Both the position numbers and the translations under genes were made by a program. Positions 1-9,168 of a DNA stretch of 41,072 nt are shown here, in pieces. A model generated the notes under the pieces. The model made no database searches, was not told the DNA's origin, and saw only the letters and a program-made list of their open reading frames with translations. The stretch's first letter is position 1. Each line of letters starts with the position of its first letter. Source of the stretch: Xanthobacteraceae bacterium (GTDB lineage: Bacteria; Pseudomonadota; Alphaproteobacteria; Rhizobiales; Xanthobacteraceae); NCBI GenBank assembly GCA_019241285.1, contig JAFAXD010000300.1, positions 1-41,072 of the forward strand. Reading direction: 5' to 3'.

Positions 1-1
1 G

Positions 2-718
2 TTCGCGCTCGCTTCAGCCCGAATGGCGTTCGCAATCGAGGTCGATCCAGCCGACGAGAACCGGCGCCTCCTGCTGCAGATGAAGAACGAGCTCAGCTCC
101 GATCCCGGCACGCTCGCCTTTCGCATCACGTCGCATAAGGCCGCGCCCGGGCAGAGCGCTGGAACAGTCTCGTTCGAGCAGCATCGGCCCGGGGTGAGCC
201 CGCACGAATTCACGCAACGCCAGAGCCGCTCCTTCAACTCGGCGAAGGCTGAGGCAATCGGGTTCCTCCGCGATCTGTTCGGTCACGAGATGCGAGTACC
301 GGTACGTGATATCGAGGTTCAGGCGCGCGCCTTTGGACTGCTGAAGCCAAATCAATCGATCTCGCAATGCCGCCCATTGCGCGACGCGCGTATTACGCTT
401 GGGCTGCAGGCGGTCCGCACGGGGTTTGCCAAGGACGGGTCCTGGAGCTGGGCCATGCCCGGGGCGCCGACGGAGGAACGAGCGGAGGCGCAGCCCAAGC
501 AGGAACGAACCCGGCCCGTTGCCGAGATGCCGGAAGAGCCACCAGCGCATCAACCGCCAGTGCCTGAACTGCAGCTCTCGGCGGGGCAGGGATCAGCAGC
601 TGCCGATCCGGCCGGACCGAGCCCCGGGGCGGATCCGGAAATGGCCGGCATGGTGGCATGCCCGCCGCTGCAACCGGCGCCAACACAGACCAGCGAGGTC
701 GCGGACCAAACAGGATAA
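2..718 (+). CDS. C-terminal part of RepA-like / plasmid-type AAA family ATPase (5' end outside the window)
   Basis: Frame is open to the left edge (FALASARMAFAIEVDPADENRRLLLQMKNELSSDPGTLAFRI...). It matches the family pattern 'R.....KDP....RRLLLP.KNNL..D.GGLAYRI' followed by a winged-helix-like tail (EAIGFLRDLF...VPVRDIEVQAR...LGLQAVRTGFAKDGSWSWAMP). Confidence 0.65.
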   Translation, partial: FALASARMAFAIEVDPADENRRLLLQMKNELSSDPGTLAFRITSHKAAPGQSAGTVSFEQHRPGVSPHEFTQRQSRSFNSAKAEAIGFLRDLFGHEMRVPVRDIEVQARAFGLLKPNQSISQCRPLRDARITLGLQAVRTGFAKDGSWSWAMPGAPTEERAEAQPKQERTRPVAEMPEEPPAHQPPVPELQLSAGQGSAAADPAGPSPGADPEMAGMVACPPLQPAPTQTSEVADQTG

Positions 719-727
719 CGGCAGGAT

Positions 728-1885
728 CTACTCTGCAGCGCCGAGCGCGCGCAAACATCCAGCGATTTGTTCGTTGGCTTTCCCACCGGCATGAAGCGCC
801 CAGCCCAGCGGTGTGCTGTGCCAGATGGTGTCGCGGATATCGAGCCGCGCGCCGCGCTCGACCAGGAGCCGCACCACCGCCTCGTGCCCTCCCAGGACGG
901 CCTGGTGCAACGCGGTCGCGTGCGCGTGGTGACCCTCGTGATTGTAACGATTGGGATCCTCTCCCGCGTCGAGCAACAACCGAACAATATCACCGTGTCC
1001 ATGCTGTGCGGCGAGGGAAAACGCGCGATGGCGCGCTTGCGCGTCGGCGGATGGAAGGAGACTCGCAGCCTCGGCCACGCGCCCCAGTCCGGCGGCGGCG
1101 GGTAGATCGATGCGCGCTCCGTAGCTCGCCAAAGCGTTGGCCGCGTCGACCATTCCGAAGGTCAGCGCCGTCACGAGTGGTGCTCCCCATTTCCTGGTGC
1201 CGTGTCCTTCGAGGGCGGCGCCGAAAGACAGCAGCAGCTCAATGAGCGGAACCTGAAGCCCCGCCTCAGCCGGATGACTGCTCGAGACGAGCAATGTCAT
1301 GGTGGTGCATTCGGCGCCGTACATATCGGCCAGCGCGTCAGGCTCGGCGCCCGCCGCGAGCAGCGCACGGGCGATCTCGACGGCGTTGGGCGGCGTCTTC
1401 TGCCGGTACGCTTCGACGCCGTTCGCGGCGACGTAGTGAAGCAGCGTGGCGCGGTGTATCGGCGGGTCGAAATAGCAGACGCGGCTGGAACGGGCGTAGA
1501 CGAGAGCAGGATCACGACGGAGCGCGTCTTCCAGCACGGAGGCGTCGCCATCGACGACGGCCTGGGCGGCGGATTCGAATTCGAAGATGGGGCCGCCTAG
1601 CGTGACTGCGTCGACGTAGTCGACAAGCGTGCCCCAATCCAGAAAGTCGTAGAAGCGGGCGATCGTCAGGCGGGCATCGTCGAGCGAGAGGGGAGCGTCG
1701 CGGATTTCGGAGTCGGAAATGAATTTCGGACGCCATTTGATCTTCTCGTCGAGGAAGCGGGGATGCTTCCGATGCAACAAATCAATGGCAGCGGGATCAG
1801 CCGCACGATGTGCGGCCAGCAGGCGTTCGGCCTGCTGCTCGTATGCGGAAAGGGGCGAGCGAAATGGGAGAGCCAAGAGCTCCAT
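728..1885 (-). CDS. Ankyrin repeat domain protein
   Basis: 385-aa ORF with ankyrin-type segments, e.g. 'HATALHQAVLGGHEAVVRLLVERGARLDIRDTIWHSTPLGWALHAG' and 'AFSLAAQHGHGDIVRLLLDAGEDPNRYNHEG'. Confidence 0.85.
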   Translation of the reverse strand: MELLALPFRSPLSAYEQQAERLLAAHRAADPAAIDLLHRKHPRFLDEKIKWRPKFISDSEIRDAPLSLDDARLTIARFYDFLDWGTLVDYVDAVTLGGPIFEFESAAQAVVDGDASVLEDALRRDPALVYARSSRVCYFDPPIHRATLLHYVAANGVEAYRQKTPPNAVEIARALLAAGAEPDALADMYGAECTTMTLLVSSSHPAEAGLQVPLIELLLSFGAALEGHGTRKWGAPLVTALTFGMVDAANALASYGARIDLPAAAGLGRVAEAASLLPSADAQARHRAFSLAAQHGHGDIVRLLLDAGEDPNRYNHEGHHAHATALHQAVLGGHEAVVRLLVERGARLDIRDTIWHSTPLGWALHAGGKANEQIAGCLRALGAAE

Positions 1886-2019
1886 GAGGGGATCTTACCG
1901 TGAGCTGATAGGGAAACATGCAGGAAAGAAACCGTTCAGATACTGGCGCTGATTGAAAAAGTGAAACACCTGATCAAGGCAATAGTAGGAGCCCACCTCG
2001 GACCCGCGCGGATACGTCG

Positions 2020-2889
2020 CTATCGGATCCGTAGATCGCGCTTTTCCGAAACTGCGGCCGCGACAAAATCCATCACGGCGCGCACCGCGGCAGCTCTGCG
2101 CAGGTCGCGGTGGACCAGCAGCCAGATCTCACGCGCGAACGGCGGTACGCCGTCGCCAATCCGAACCAGATCTTGGTCCCGGTCGCCGATGAAGCGGGGC
2201 AATCCCGCCACACCGACACCGGCCCGCACGGCGATCAGATGCTCGTCGATATGGTTGAGTTCGCAAGCCACCGGGCGATCGAGGGCAATGCCAAGCAACC
2301 AGCGTTGTTGCGGCATGTCGGCGTAGTTCTGATCGAAAGCGATGAACTGCCAGCGTGTCGGCGCGTCCAGATGGGCATAGGAGCGGTGCGCGTAGAGACC
2401 GAAGGCCATCACTCCCAGCTTGCGGGCCATGCTTCCCGCTTCCCGCGGGCGAATGAGCCGAACCGCAACATCGGCTTCGCCACGGCTGAGCGATACCTGC
2501 TGCCCCTGGGCGGACAGCGACAACCGGATATCCGGGTATTCGGCGCGGAAGCGGGCGAGCTGCTCGACGAGCAGATGCGTCACCAGAACCGGTGGCGCGC
2601 TGAGCGTCACGCGACCAACAAGCGGCGCATGGGCGGCCTTTGCCAAGCGAGCGATGCCGTGAGCGCCAGCTTCCATGTCCTTGGCGCGCTCCAAGACCTG
2701 TCGGCCGACGGCTGTGAGGCGGCACGATCGCGGCAGGCGATCAACAAGCCGAACCTCAAGCGCAGCCTCAAGTGCGCCGAGCCGACGGCTGACCGTCGCA
2801 TGGTCCACTTTCAAATTGCGTGCAGCGGCGGACAGCGTGCCGAATTGCGCCACGGCCAGGAAATGCCGGATGTCTTCCCAATCGATCAT
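2020..2889 (-). CDS. LysR family transcriptional regulator
   Basis: N-terminal HTH 'DWEDIRHFLAVAQFGTLSAAARNLKVDHATVSRRLGALEAALEVRLVDRLPRSCRLTAVG' and LysR substrate-binding domain. Divergent from the gene at 2991. Confidence 0.93.
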   Translation of the reverse strand: MIDWEDIRHFLAVAQFGTLSAAARNLKVDHATVSRRLGALEAALEVRLVDRLPRSCRLTAVGRQVLERAKDMEAGAHGIARLAKAAHAPLVGRVTLSAPPVLVTHLLVEQLARFRAEYPDIRLSLSAQGQQVSLSRGEADVAVRLIRPREAGSMARKLGVMAFGLYAHRSYAHLDAPTRWQFIAFDQNYADMPQQRWLLGIALDRPVACELNHIDEHLIAVRAGVGVAGLPRFIGDRDQDLVRIGDGVPPFAREIWLLVHRDLRRAAAVRAVMDFVAAAVSEKRDLRIR

Positions 2890-2990
2890 ATGTGCGAAAT
2901 CTCAAGGATCACTCGCACATATACCGAATTTTCGCATAGAGCGCACGGACGCATCTTGTCGGCGGAGCAACGCCAAGGAGACCAGACCAC

Positions 2991-4124
2991 ATGCCGGGAC
3001 AACGCTTCGGAGTCGGGATCGTCGGCGTGGAGCCGGGAAGAAGTTGGGCCGCACGGGGCCATGTTCCGGCGCTGCGCGCTCTCGCTGACAGCTTCGAGAT
3101 CATCGGCGTTGCCAACACAAGCAAAGCCAGCGCCGAGGCGGCCGCCGCGGCGATCGGGGTGCGGAGAGCCTTCGCCGATGTCGCCGAGCTGGTTTCGGCG
3201 CCCGAGGTCGACGTCGTCACCGTTGCGGTGAAAGTGCCGCCTCACCTCGAGATCGTGAAAGCGGCGATCAACGCGGGCAAACACGTGTATTGCGAATGGC
3301 CGCTTGGCAAAAGCCTCGCCGAAGCCGAGCAGATGGCTGCGCTCGCGCGGGCAAGACGAGTGTTGGGCGTGGTCGGAACGCAAGCGCGTGTCGCGCCGGA
3401 GATCGAGTATCTGAGACAGCTGATCGCCGACGGCTTTGTCGGCGACGTTCTGTCGACCACACTGGTTGCGCGGGGCGGCGCCTTGCAGGGAGGTGGCAGT
3501 ATTCCGACCAAGAAAACGTGGGCCTATTTGTTGGACCGTTGCAACGGGGCCACCTTGCTGACGATTCCGGTGGGTCACACGCTCGCGGCGCTCAGGGACG
3601 TGTTCGGTGAGGTTGCAGAAGTATCTTCGGTGTTGGCCGTCCGCCGACCAACGGCACTCGCCGCCGATACAGGGGAAATCCTGCCAGTAACGGCTCCAGA
3701 CCAAGTGTTGGTCTGCGGCCGATTCACCTCCGGCGTACCCATCTCAATCCACTATATTGGCGGCGCGGCGCGGGACGGCGACGGCCTGTTCTGGAACATC
3801 CACGGCAGCAAGGGCGAGATCCGGGTGTCGGGTCCATCCGGCCATACGCAGATGGTGCCGCTCTCGCTCAGAGGCGCGCGCGGTGAGGAGAAGATGCTGA
3901 CGGCACTGGAGGTTCCGATATCATACCGCCTCGGCTGGCCAAATGATGTGGAGGCGGGTAACGTCGCCCGCCTCTATTCCAGGATGGCTCGGGACCTGCG
4001 GGAGGGCACTCGGACCGCGCCGAGCTTTGATGACGCAGTGGGTCTGCATCAGATCATCGCGGCGATTGAGACAGCAGCCGAAACCGGAGGCCGCGTCGTA
4101 CTGAACTCATTCCGACAGGCGTAG
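2991..4124 (+). CDS. Gfo/Idh/MocA family oxidoreductase
   Basis: 'EIIGVANTSKASAEAAAAAIGVRRAFADVAELVSAPEVDVVTVAVKVPPHLEIVKAAINAGKHVYCEWPLGKSLAEAEQMA' is a classic Gfo/Idh/MocA N-terminal Rossmann domain with EWPLG. Confidence 0.93.
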   Translation: MPGQRFGVGIVGVEPGRSWAARGHVPALRALADSFEIIGVANTSKASAEAAAAAIGVRRAFADVAELVSAPEVDVVTVAVKVPPHLEIVKAAINAGKHVYCEWPLGKSLAEAEQMAALARARRVLGVVGTQARVAPEIEYLRQLIADGFVGDVLSTTLVARGGALQGGGSIPTKKTWAYLLDRCNGATLLTIPVGHTLAALRDVFGEVAEVSSVLAVRRPTALAADTGEILPVTAPDQVLVCGRFTSGVPISIHYIGGAARDGDGLFWNIHGSKGEIRVSGPSGHTQMVPLSLRGARGEEKMLTALEVPISYRLGWPNDVEAGNVARLYSRMARDLREGTRTAPSFDDAVGLHQIIAAIETAAETGGRVVLNSFRQA

Positions 4125-4191
4125 TGCCCATTTCCGAAGTTCGTGATACATGGCGGCATTCTCCGAGACGGACGTCGGAAAATTATTGCCC

Positions 4192-4551
4192 ATGAGTCTC
4201 TGCCGTATCGCCGTGATTTGCAGCTGTGTGATCCTGTCGGGCTGCGCGTACGTATCGAACGGCTCAACGCCGATTGCGTCCTGGTCCGGAAAACGCCCGA
4301 TTGACGACGCCGTTGATTGTGTGAAGCGCGCGCTTGATTACGATTTTCGGTCGGGACGACCATTGCTGCCTGACATTAGCCATCACGTCGATATGGTTGA
4401 GCAGGGCCGGGTCTACGATATTTCGCCGATGGTGGGACCCTACCACGCTCGTGTCAGATCAGATGGTCCGGACGCAACGACCATCGAGCTGTTCATGCCG
4501 TCGATGATCTATAATGCGCAAGTTCGGGATTCCTTGGCAAAATGTCCATGA
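4192..4551 (+). CDS. Small predicted lipoprotein
   Basis: Start at MSLCRIAVICSCVILSGCAYVSNG: a signal peptide with lipobox LSGC. The ORF-track start at 4150 is probably too far upstream. Confidence 0.6.
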   Translation: MSLCRIAVICSCVILSGCAYVSNGSTPIASWSGKRPIDDAVDCVKRALDYDFRSGRPLLPDISHHVDMVEQGRVYDISPMVGPYHARVRSDGPDATTIELFMPSMIYNAQVRDSLAKCP

Positions 4552-4562
4552 TGGCGGGGCCG

Positions 4563-5051
4563 TCAGTTCACCGGACATTCCTTGATCACATCGGCCAGCG
4601 CGCGCTTTGCCTCGTCAGCCTTGAAGGTCCACGCCTCCGTGGAGCCGGCATTGGACGTGACCCGAAACGTGAACTCGTTGGAAGCGGCGATTTGAGCGAC
4701 CACGCGTTTGGGAGTTGCGACATGCATTCCCGTGTCGCTGAGACCGATCGCATAGGTGTTGATTGAATCGTTCTGGTCGGCACGGAACTGAACCGCATAC
4801 GTCGCGTCCGGGCTCATCGGACCGGGCCCGACAGGCGTCGGCTTGGTCAGTGCGATTGACAGGTCGTGGTCCAGGCACTGAACCGCGACTGCGCGAGGCG
4901 GCTTCACAAGCAGGGCGATGACACGCGATCCCTTGCTATCACGCTGCGTGCTGACCACCCAATCTCCGACGCTGCGCTTGGCTTCCTCGGCGGCCGCACC
5001 GGTTACCAACAACACAACCCCGGCCAACATAGAACCGATCGCGCGATTCAT
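4563..5051 (-). CDS. Secreted protein, possibly invasion-associated locus B (IalB)-like
   Basis: Signal peptide MNRAIGSMLAGVVLLVTGAAAEE followed by 'KRSVGDWVVSTQRD...', resembling the IalB-like 'GDW' start. Family assignment is tentative. Confidence 0.5.
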   Translation of the reverse strand: MNRAIGSMLAGVVLLVTGAAAEEAKRSVGDWVVSTQRDSKGSRVIALLVKPPRAVAVQCLDHDLSIALTKPTPVGPGPMSPDATYAVQFRADQNDSINTYAIGLSDTGMHVATPKRVVAQIAASNEFTFRVTSNAGSTEAWTFKADEAKRALADVIKECPVN

Positions 5052-5137
5052 CGCCTCTCCGAAGGTTCGACACGAGCGGGCGCAATAGCGCGCAAGCGAT
5101 GACGCTGAGCGAATCCAGGTGACTTTATCGGATGACT

Positions 5138-5902
5138 TTATAGATCGCCGGCCGCGCTGATACGCGGGTGTTCTTGCTTGGGCCCCAGCACCACCACAGG
5201 CGCACCCATCTGCACCCGCCGATAGAGATCGATCACATCCTCGTTAGTTAGCCGGATGCAACCCGACGAAATTGCATGCCCAATATATTCGGGCTGGTTC
5301 GTACCATGGATGCGAAACAGCGTGTCCTGGCCGTCCGCATAGAGGTAGAGCGCCCGCGCACCCATCGGATTGCTGGCGCCGCCTTCGACATAGTCGGGAA
5401 GGGGACCCAGCCGCTGCTTCTCGCTAGCGGTCGGCCTCCATCCCGGCCATTCGGTTTTGCGGCCGACGGTGGCAACGCCGGACCAGGCCAGCGCACCTTC
5501 GCCGACGGTCGCGCCGTAGCGGACCGCCTTTCCATCGGGCAGCACGTAGTAAACGTAGCGAGCGTTGGTATCGACCAGGACGGTGCCAGGTGCTTCCATG
5601 CGGTGGTAGTCGACCACCTGACGCTTATAGGCGGGCGCAATATGCGCCTGCTGGTAGGGCGCGTTCGCCAGTTCCTGCCGATCGCGCGCGGTGAAATTGG
5701 GGTCGTTCGGGACGACACGGGGAGCAGGCGACCGCGGGCGGCCGAACAGCGCCTCGAATATGTTTTGCGCAGAGCCTGTGGCCACAGAAGTGAGGAGCGT
5801 CGTGGCCGTCATGCCGGTCACGAACATGTACTTGACGCCACGGCGCAAGCCGGTCTGGCGACGGTTTGACAAAGCGAAGGGCCCCCCGACCCGGGCGCCC
5901 AC
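5138..5902 (-). CDS. L,D-transpeptidase (YkuD domain)
   Basis: Catalytic motif 'RIHGTNQPEYIGHAISSGCIRLTNEDVIDLYRRV' and 'YYVLPDGKAVRYGATVGEGALAWSG'. Actual start may be the internal Met at about 5827. Confidence 0.92.
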   Translation of the reverse strand: MGARVGGPFALSNRRQTGLRRGVKYMFVTGMTATTLLTSVATGSAQNIFEALFGRPRSPAPRVVPNDPNFTARDRQELANAPYQQAHIAPAYKRQVVDYHRMEAPGTVLVDTNARYVYYVLPDGKAVRYGATVGEGALAWSGVATVGRKTEWPGWRPTASEKQRLGPLPDYVEGGASNPMGARALYLYADGQDTLFRIHGTNQPEYIGHAISSGCIRLTNEDVIDLYRRVQMGAPVVVLGPKQEHPRISAAGDL

Positions 5903-6033
5903 GATATCGCGAGCGCATCACGTTCAAATAACCTGCGCTGGCCGGCGGAAATATGACTTAAGCGTGCCGAGAGTAAGGTGTTTGGAACTAATTGCTGGAC
6001 GTGTGACCGGAGTTCCTGAGGATTGCGCGAGGC

Positions 6034-6609
6034 TCAGGCGCCGGGGCTGTTTTGTTGCGTTCCGTAAAGACGCATGGCGATCGACATGGAGAGCATGCCG
6101 AGCAGAACGCCTCCGATGACCTGCAAAATCGGATGGTCGAGCAGGCTGCGGTAGCGGAGATAGCCAATCGTGAAGAGCGCGACGAACGCGACCAGGACGC
6201 CGATGAGGTACGCGTTGTATTGCGACTGTAGCGTCCCATAGAGACGGGTCGCCAGGTACATGCAGAGCATGCCGAACAGAACGCCGCCGAAAGCATGGAG
6301 TGCGGGATAGCCGGGCCTGCTGCCGTGGGTGAAGTAGCCGATGATGAAGATCAATATCCACGTGAGAAGGACAGCGATCACGTAGCTGCCGAGCTGTGAC
6401 GCGAAAAATTGCGACGTGAGGCTCATGGTCAGGTCCTTTCCGATCAGCAGCCAGAGTTTCGTCTTCGACGCCGTCGCGTCTTCGAGATCGGCAAAGTTTT
6501 GCAGCATCTCGGCGCGATGGCGCTGCAGGAATTCCGGCGGGTAGAGCTCCAGCAGTCGCGCATAGAGCCGGAGCGACCAGGACGCTTCGTGCGGCGCGGG
6601 GCCGGTCAT
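6034..6609 (-). CDS. Membrane protein co-transcribed with a PadR regulator
   Basis: Start MTGPAPHEASWSLRLYARLLELYPPEFLQRHRAEMLQNFADLEDA followed by several hydrophobic helices. It starts 5 nt after the PadR stop. Confidence 0.7.
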   Translation of the reverse strand: MTGPAPHEASWSLRLYARLLELYPPEFLQRHRAEMLQNFADLEDATASKTKLWLLIGKDLTMSLTSQFFASQLGSYVIAVLLTWILIFIIGYFTHGSRPGYPALHAFGGVLFGMLCMYLATRLYGTLQSQYNAYLIGVLVAFVALFTIGYLRYRSLLDHPILQVIGGVLLGMLSMSIAMRLYGTQQNSPGA

Positions 6610-6613
6610 GGCG

Positions 6614-6931
6614 TCACGTGCTCCCGATATGGCGGCGCGCAACAAGCGCCACGCGTGACAGCCGCTCCGTCTCCGCGCGCAACGTTGTTTGACCAAGCGC
6701 CGTGAGCTTGTAGTAGATGCGGCGCGGGTCCTGGGTGTTGCTCTTGGCAACCAGGCCCGCCTCGATCATCCGGTCGAGCGAGCCGTACAGCGTTCCAGGA
6801 CCCATTTTTACTGCATCCCCCGAGTCCGCCTTGACCTGCTGCATGATGTCGTAGCCGTGGCGCTCCTTGCCGTATAAGGCGAGCAGAATGTGGAATACGG
6901 CGGGTGTCAGCGGCAGCGGCGACTTGCTCAT
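6614..6931 (-). CDS. PadR family transcriptional regulator
   Basis: 'PLTPAVFHILLALYGKERHGYDIMQQVKADSGDAVKMGPGTLYGSLDRMIEAGLVAKSNTQDPRRIYYKLTALGQTTLRAE' is a canonical PadR wHTH. Confidence 0.95.
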   Translation of the reverse strand: MSKSPLPLTPAVFHILLALYGKERHGYDIMQQVKADSGDAVKMGPGTLYGSLDRMIEAGLVAKSNTQDPRRIYYKLTALGQTTLRAETERLSRVALVARRHIGST

Positions 6932-7055
6932 GCGCGCATGATATATCCGTAACGGATATAGTCAATGACGGCAAAAAAATCTGAAATCCGGTGTCGGATC
7001 GGCTAAGTCGCGTTCGTCCTTTGAGGGTGAACAACAATTCGTGGGGTAAATTCGT

Positions 7056-7499
7056 ATGTCCAATACCGTACGCTTACACCGTGTCCTGGCAACCAGCCCG
7101 GAGAAACTCTATCGCGCGTTCCTCGAAGCAGACGCGCTCGCGAAATGGCTGCCGCCCAACGGGTTTGCCTGCACGGTGCACCATTTGGATCCGAAGGTCG
7201 GCGGCACATTCAAAATGTCGTTCCGCAACTTCACGACGGGCCAAGGCCACACGTTCGGCGGCGAATATGTCGAGCTCGTCCCGGGTGAACGCCTGCGCTA
7301 CACGGACAGGTTCGACGATCCGAACATGCCCGGCGAGATGCAGGTCACGGTCAGCTTGAAGAAAGTATCGATGGGCACCGAGTTGGAGATCGTGCAGGCG
7401 GGCGTGCCGGACGTTATTCCGGTCGAGGCTTGTTATCTCGGTTGGCAGGAGTCGTTGCGAAACCTGGCGAGGCTCGTGGAGCCTGAGATCAATCAATAG
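7056..7499 (+). CDS. SRPBCC (AHSA1-type) family protein
   Basis: 'VRLHRVLATSPEKLYRAFLEADALAKWLPPNGFACTVHHLDPKVGGTFKMSF...' and C-terminal 'GWQESLRNLARLVEPEI'. Confidence 0.88.
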   Translation: MSNTVRLHRVLATSPEKLYRAFLEADALAKWLPPNGFACTVHHLDPKVGGTFKMSFRNFTTGQGHTFGGEYVELVPGERLRYTDRFDDPNMPGEMQVTVSLKKVSMGTELEIVQAGVPDVIPVEACYLGWQESLRNLARLVEPEINQ

Positions 7500-7530
7500 C
7501 CCATCACTATCGGCCAGGGTCAAAAAAAAA

Positions 7531-7560
7531 CCGGATCGCGCGTAAATTTTCGCGATCCGG
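7531..7560 (-). terminator. Stem-loop ccggatcgcg...cgcgatccgg with a flanking A9 tract (reads as hairpin plus T-tract on the minus strand)
   Basis: 10-bp perfect inverted repeat at 7531-7540 / 7551-7560, with aaaaaaaaa at about 7522-7530 on the + strand. Confidence 0.55.
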
Positions 7561-7652
7561 TCAATTCAAATATGGGGCCTAAATAAAGAACTTCAAGAAT
7601 TGCAAGCGGCTCACTTTGCTCGTACTTCCTCGCCCCTCTTTTGGGGGGGATC

Positions 7653-9155
7653 ATGCCAAATAGCACTGGTGTGTTGATCGTGGGGGCCGGACCGACAGGC
7701 TTGATGTTGGCCGGCGAGCTGGCCTTGGCTGGCGTCGACGTGACCATCGTCGAGCGGCGCGCGAGCCAAGACCTCATTGGGGCGCGAGCAGGAGGCCTGC
7801 ATGCGCGCACCATCGAGGTGCTCGACCAGCGTGGACTAGCTGATCGATTTCTCGCCCAGGGACAGGTCGCCCAGGTCGCGAGCTTCGCCAGGACCCGGTT
7901 GGACATCAGCGATTTTCCCACGCGACACCCCTACGGGCTCGGGCTGTGGCAGAATAAAATCGAGCGCATCCTGGCCGATTGGATCGGCGAACTCGGCGTG
8001 CCGATCTATCGCGGACGCGAGGTGGCAGGTTTTGCGCAGGACGACACCGGCGTCGACATCGACCTCGCCGACGGCCAGCGTTTACGGGCGGACTATCTCG
8101 TCGGATGTGACGGAGGACGCAGTCTGATCCGTAAGGCAGCCGGCATCGATTTTCCTGGTTGGGACCCAACGATCAGCTGCCTGATCGCCGAGGTCGAGAT
8201 GGCCGAGCAGCCGAAATTGGGCATCCGCTATGATGCCATCGGCGCCCATGCCTTCGGCCGGTTGGAGTACGAGCTCCGCGACGGCGAGGTGGTCTTCAAA
8301 GATGACGGGCCTATTCGCGTCATGGTAACCGAACAGCAAATCGGACAAAGTAGTGAGCCCACCCTGCGCGATCTCAGCGACGCGCTGGTCGCCGTCTATG
8401 GGACGGACTACGGGATCCACAGCGCCACCTCAATCTCCAGGTTCACCGATATAACGAGGCAGGCAGCCTCCTACCGGAATAGGCGCGTGCTGCTGGCCGG
8501 AGACGCCGCGCACGTGCATTTCCCGGTTGGGGGACAGGGTCTCAATCTCGGTGTGCAGGATGCGGTGAATCTGGGATGGAAGCTGGCCCAGGTGATCAAG
8601 GGCATGTCGCCGGACAGCCTCCTGGATACCTACCACGCCGAGCGCCATCCGATCGCCGCGCGCGTGCTGCGCACCACGATGGCGCAGACCCCGCTGCTGC
8701 GCAGCGATGACCGCCTCGACGCCTTGCGCGAGAGCGTGTCCGAGCTGTTGCGCATGGACGAGCCGCGCAAGCGATTCGCCGCGATGATGTCGGGGCTGGA
8801 CATCCGCTACGACCTTGGCGACGGCCATCCGCTGGTCGGGCGCCGCATGCCCGATCTCGACCTCGTCACCTCGATTGGCGCGGTGCGAGTCTTCAGCCTT
8901 CTACACGATGCGCGCCCGGTGCTACTCAATCTCGGCGAGTCGGGACGTTTCGACATCACGCCATGGGCGGATCGGGTGCAGTCATTCGACGTCAAACACG
9001 ACGATGAGTGGGTGCTTCCCGTGCTTGGCACAGTTCCAGCCCCGACCGGCGTATTGATCCGACCGGATGGCTATGTGGCTTCGGTCGGAGAGCGCAACCA
9101 TACAGGTCTCGCCGATGCGCTAACCACTTGGTTCGGGGCACCGCGACCGACGTAG
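7653..9155 (+). CDS. FAD-dependent aromatic-type monooxygenase (PheA/TfdB / rifampicin-monooxygenase-like)
   Basis: 'GVLIVGAGPTGLMLAGELALAGVDVTIVERR' (GxGxxG) and 'RVLLAGDAAHVHFPVGGQGLNLGVQDAVNLGWKLAQVIKG'. Start chosen at MPNSTGV. Confidence 0.92.
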   Translation: MPNSTGVLIVGAGPTGLMLAGELALAGVDVTIVERRASQDLIGARAGGLHARTIEVLDQRGLADRFLAQGQVAQVASFARTRLDISDFPTRHPYGLGLWQNKIERILADWIGELGVPIYRGREVAGFAQDDTGVDIDLADGQRLRADYLVGCDGGRSLIRKAAGIDFPGWDPTISCLIAEVEMAEQPKLGIRYDAIGAHAFGRLEYELRDGEVVFKDDGPIRVMVTEQQIGQSSEPTLRDLSDALVAVYGTDYGIHSATSISRFTDITRQAASYRNRRVLLAGDAAHVHFPVGGQGLNLGVQDAVNLGWKLAQVIKGMSPDSLLDTYHAERHPIAARVLRTTMAQTPLLRSDDRLDALRESVSELLRMDEPRKRFAAMMSGLDIRYDLGDGHPLVGRRMPDLDLVTSIGAVRVFSLLHDARPVLLNLGESGRFDITPWADRVQSFDVKHDDEWVLPVLGTVPAPTGVLIRPDGYVASVGERNHTGLADALTTWFGAPRPT

Positions 9156-9168
9156 CGCGCCTTCCAGA

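Noticed and set aside
2110-3231. 373-aa plus-strand ORF antisense to LysR and overlapping the Gfo/Idh gene
   Set aside because: Both overlapped genes have clear domain motifs; this frame does not.
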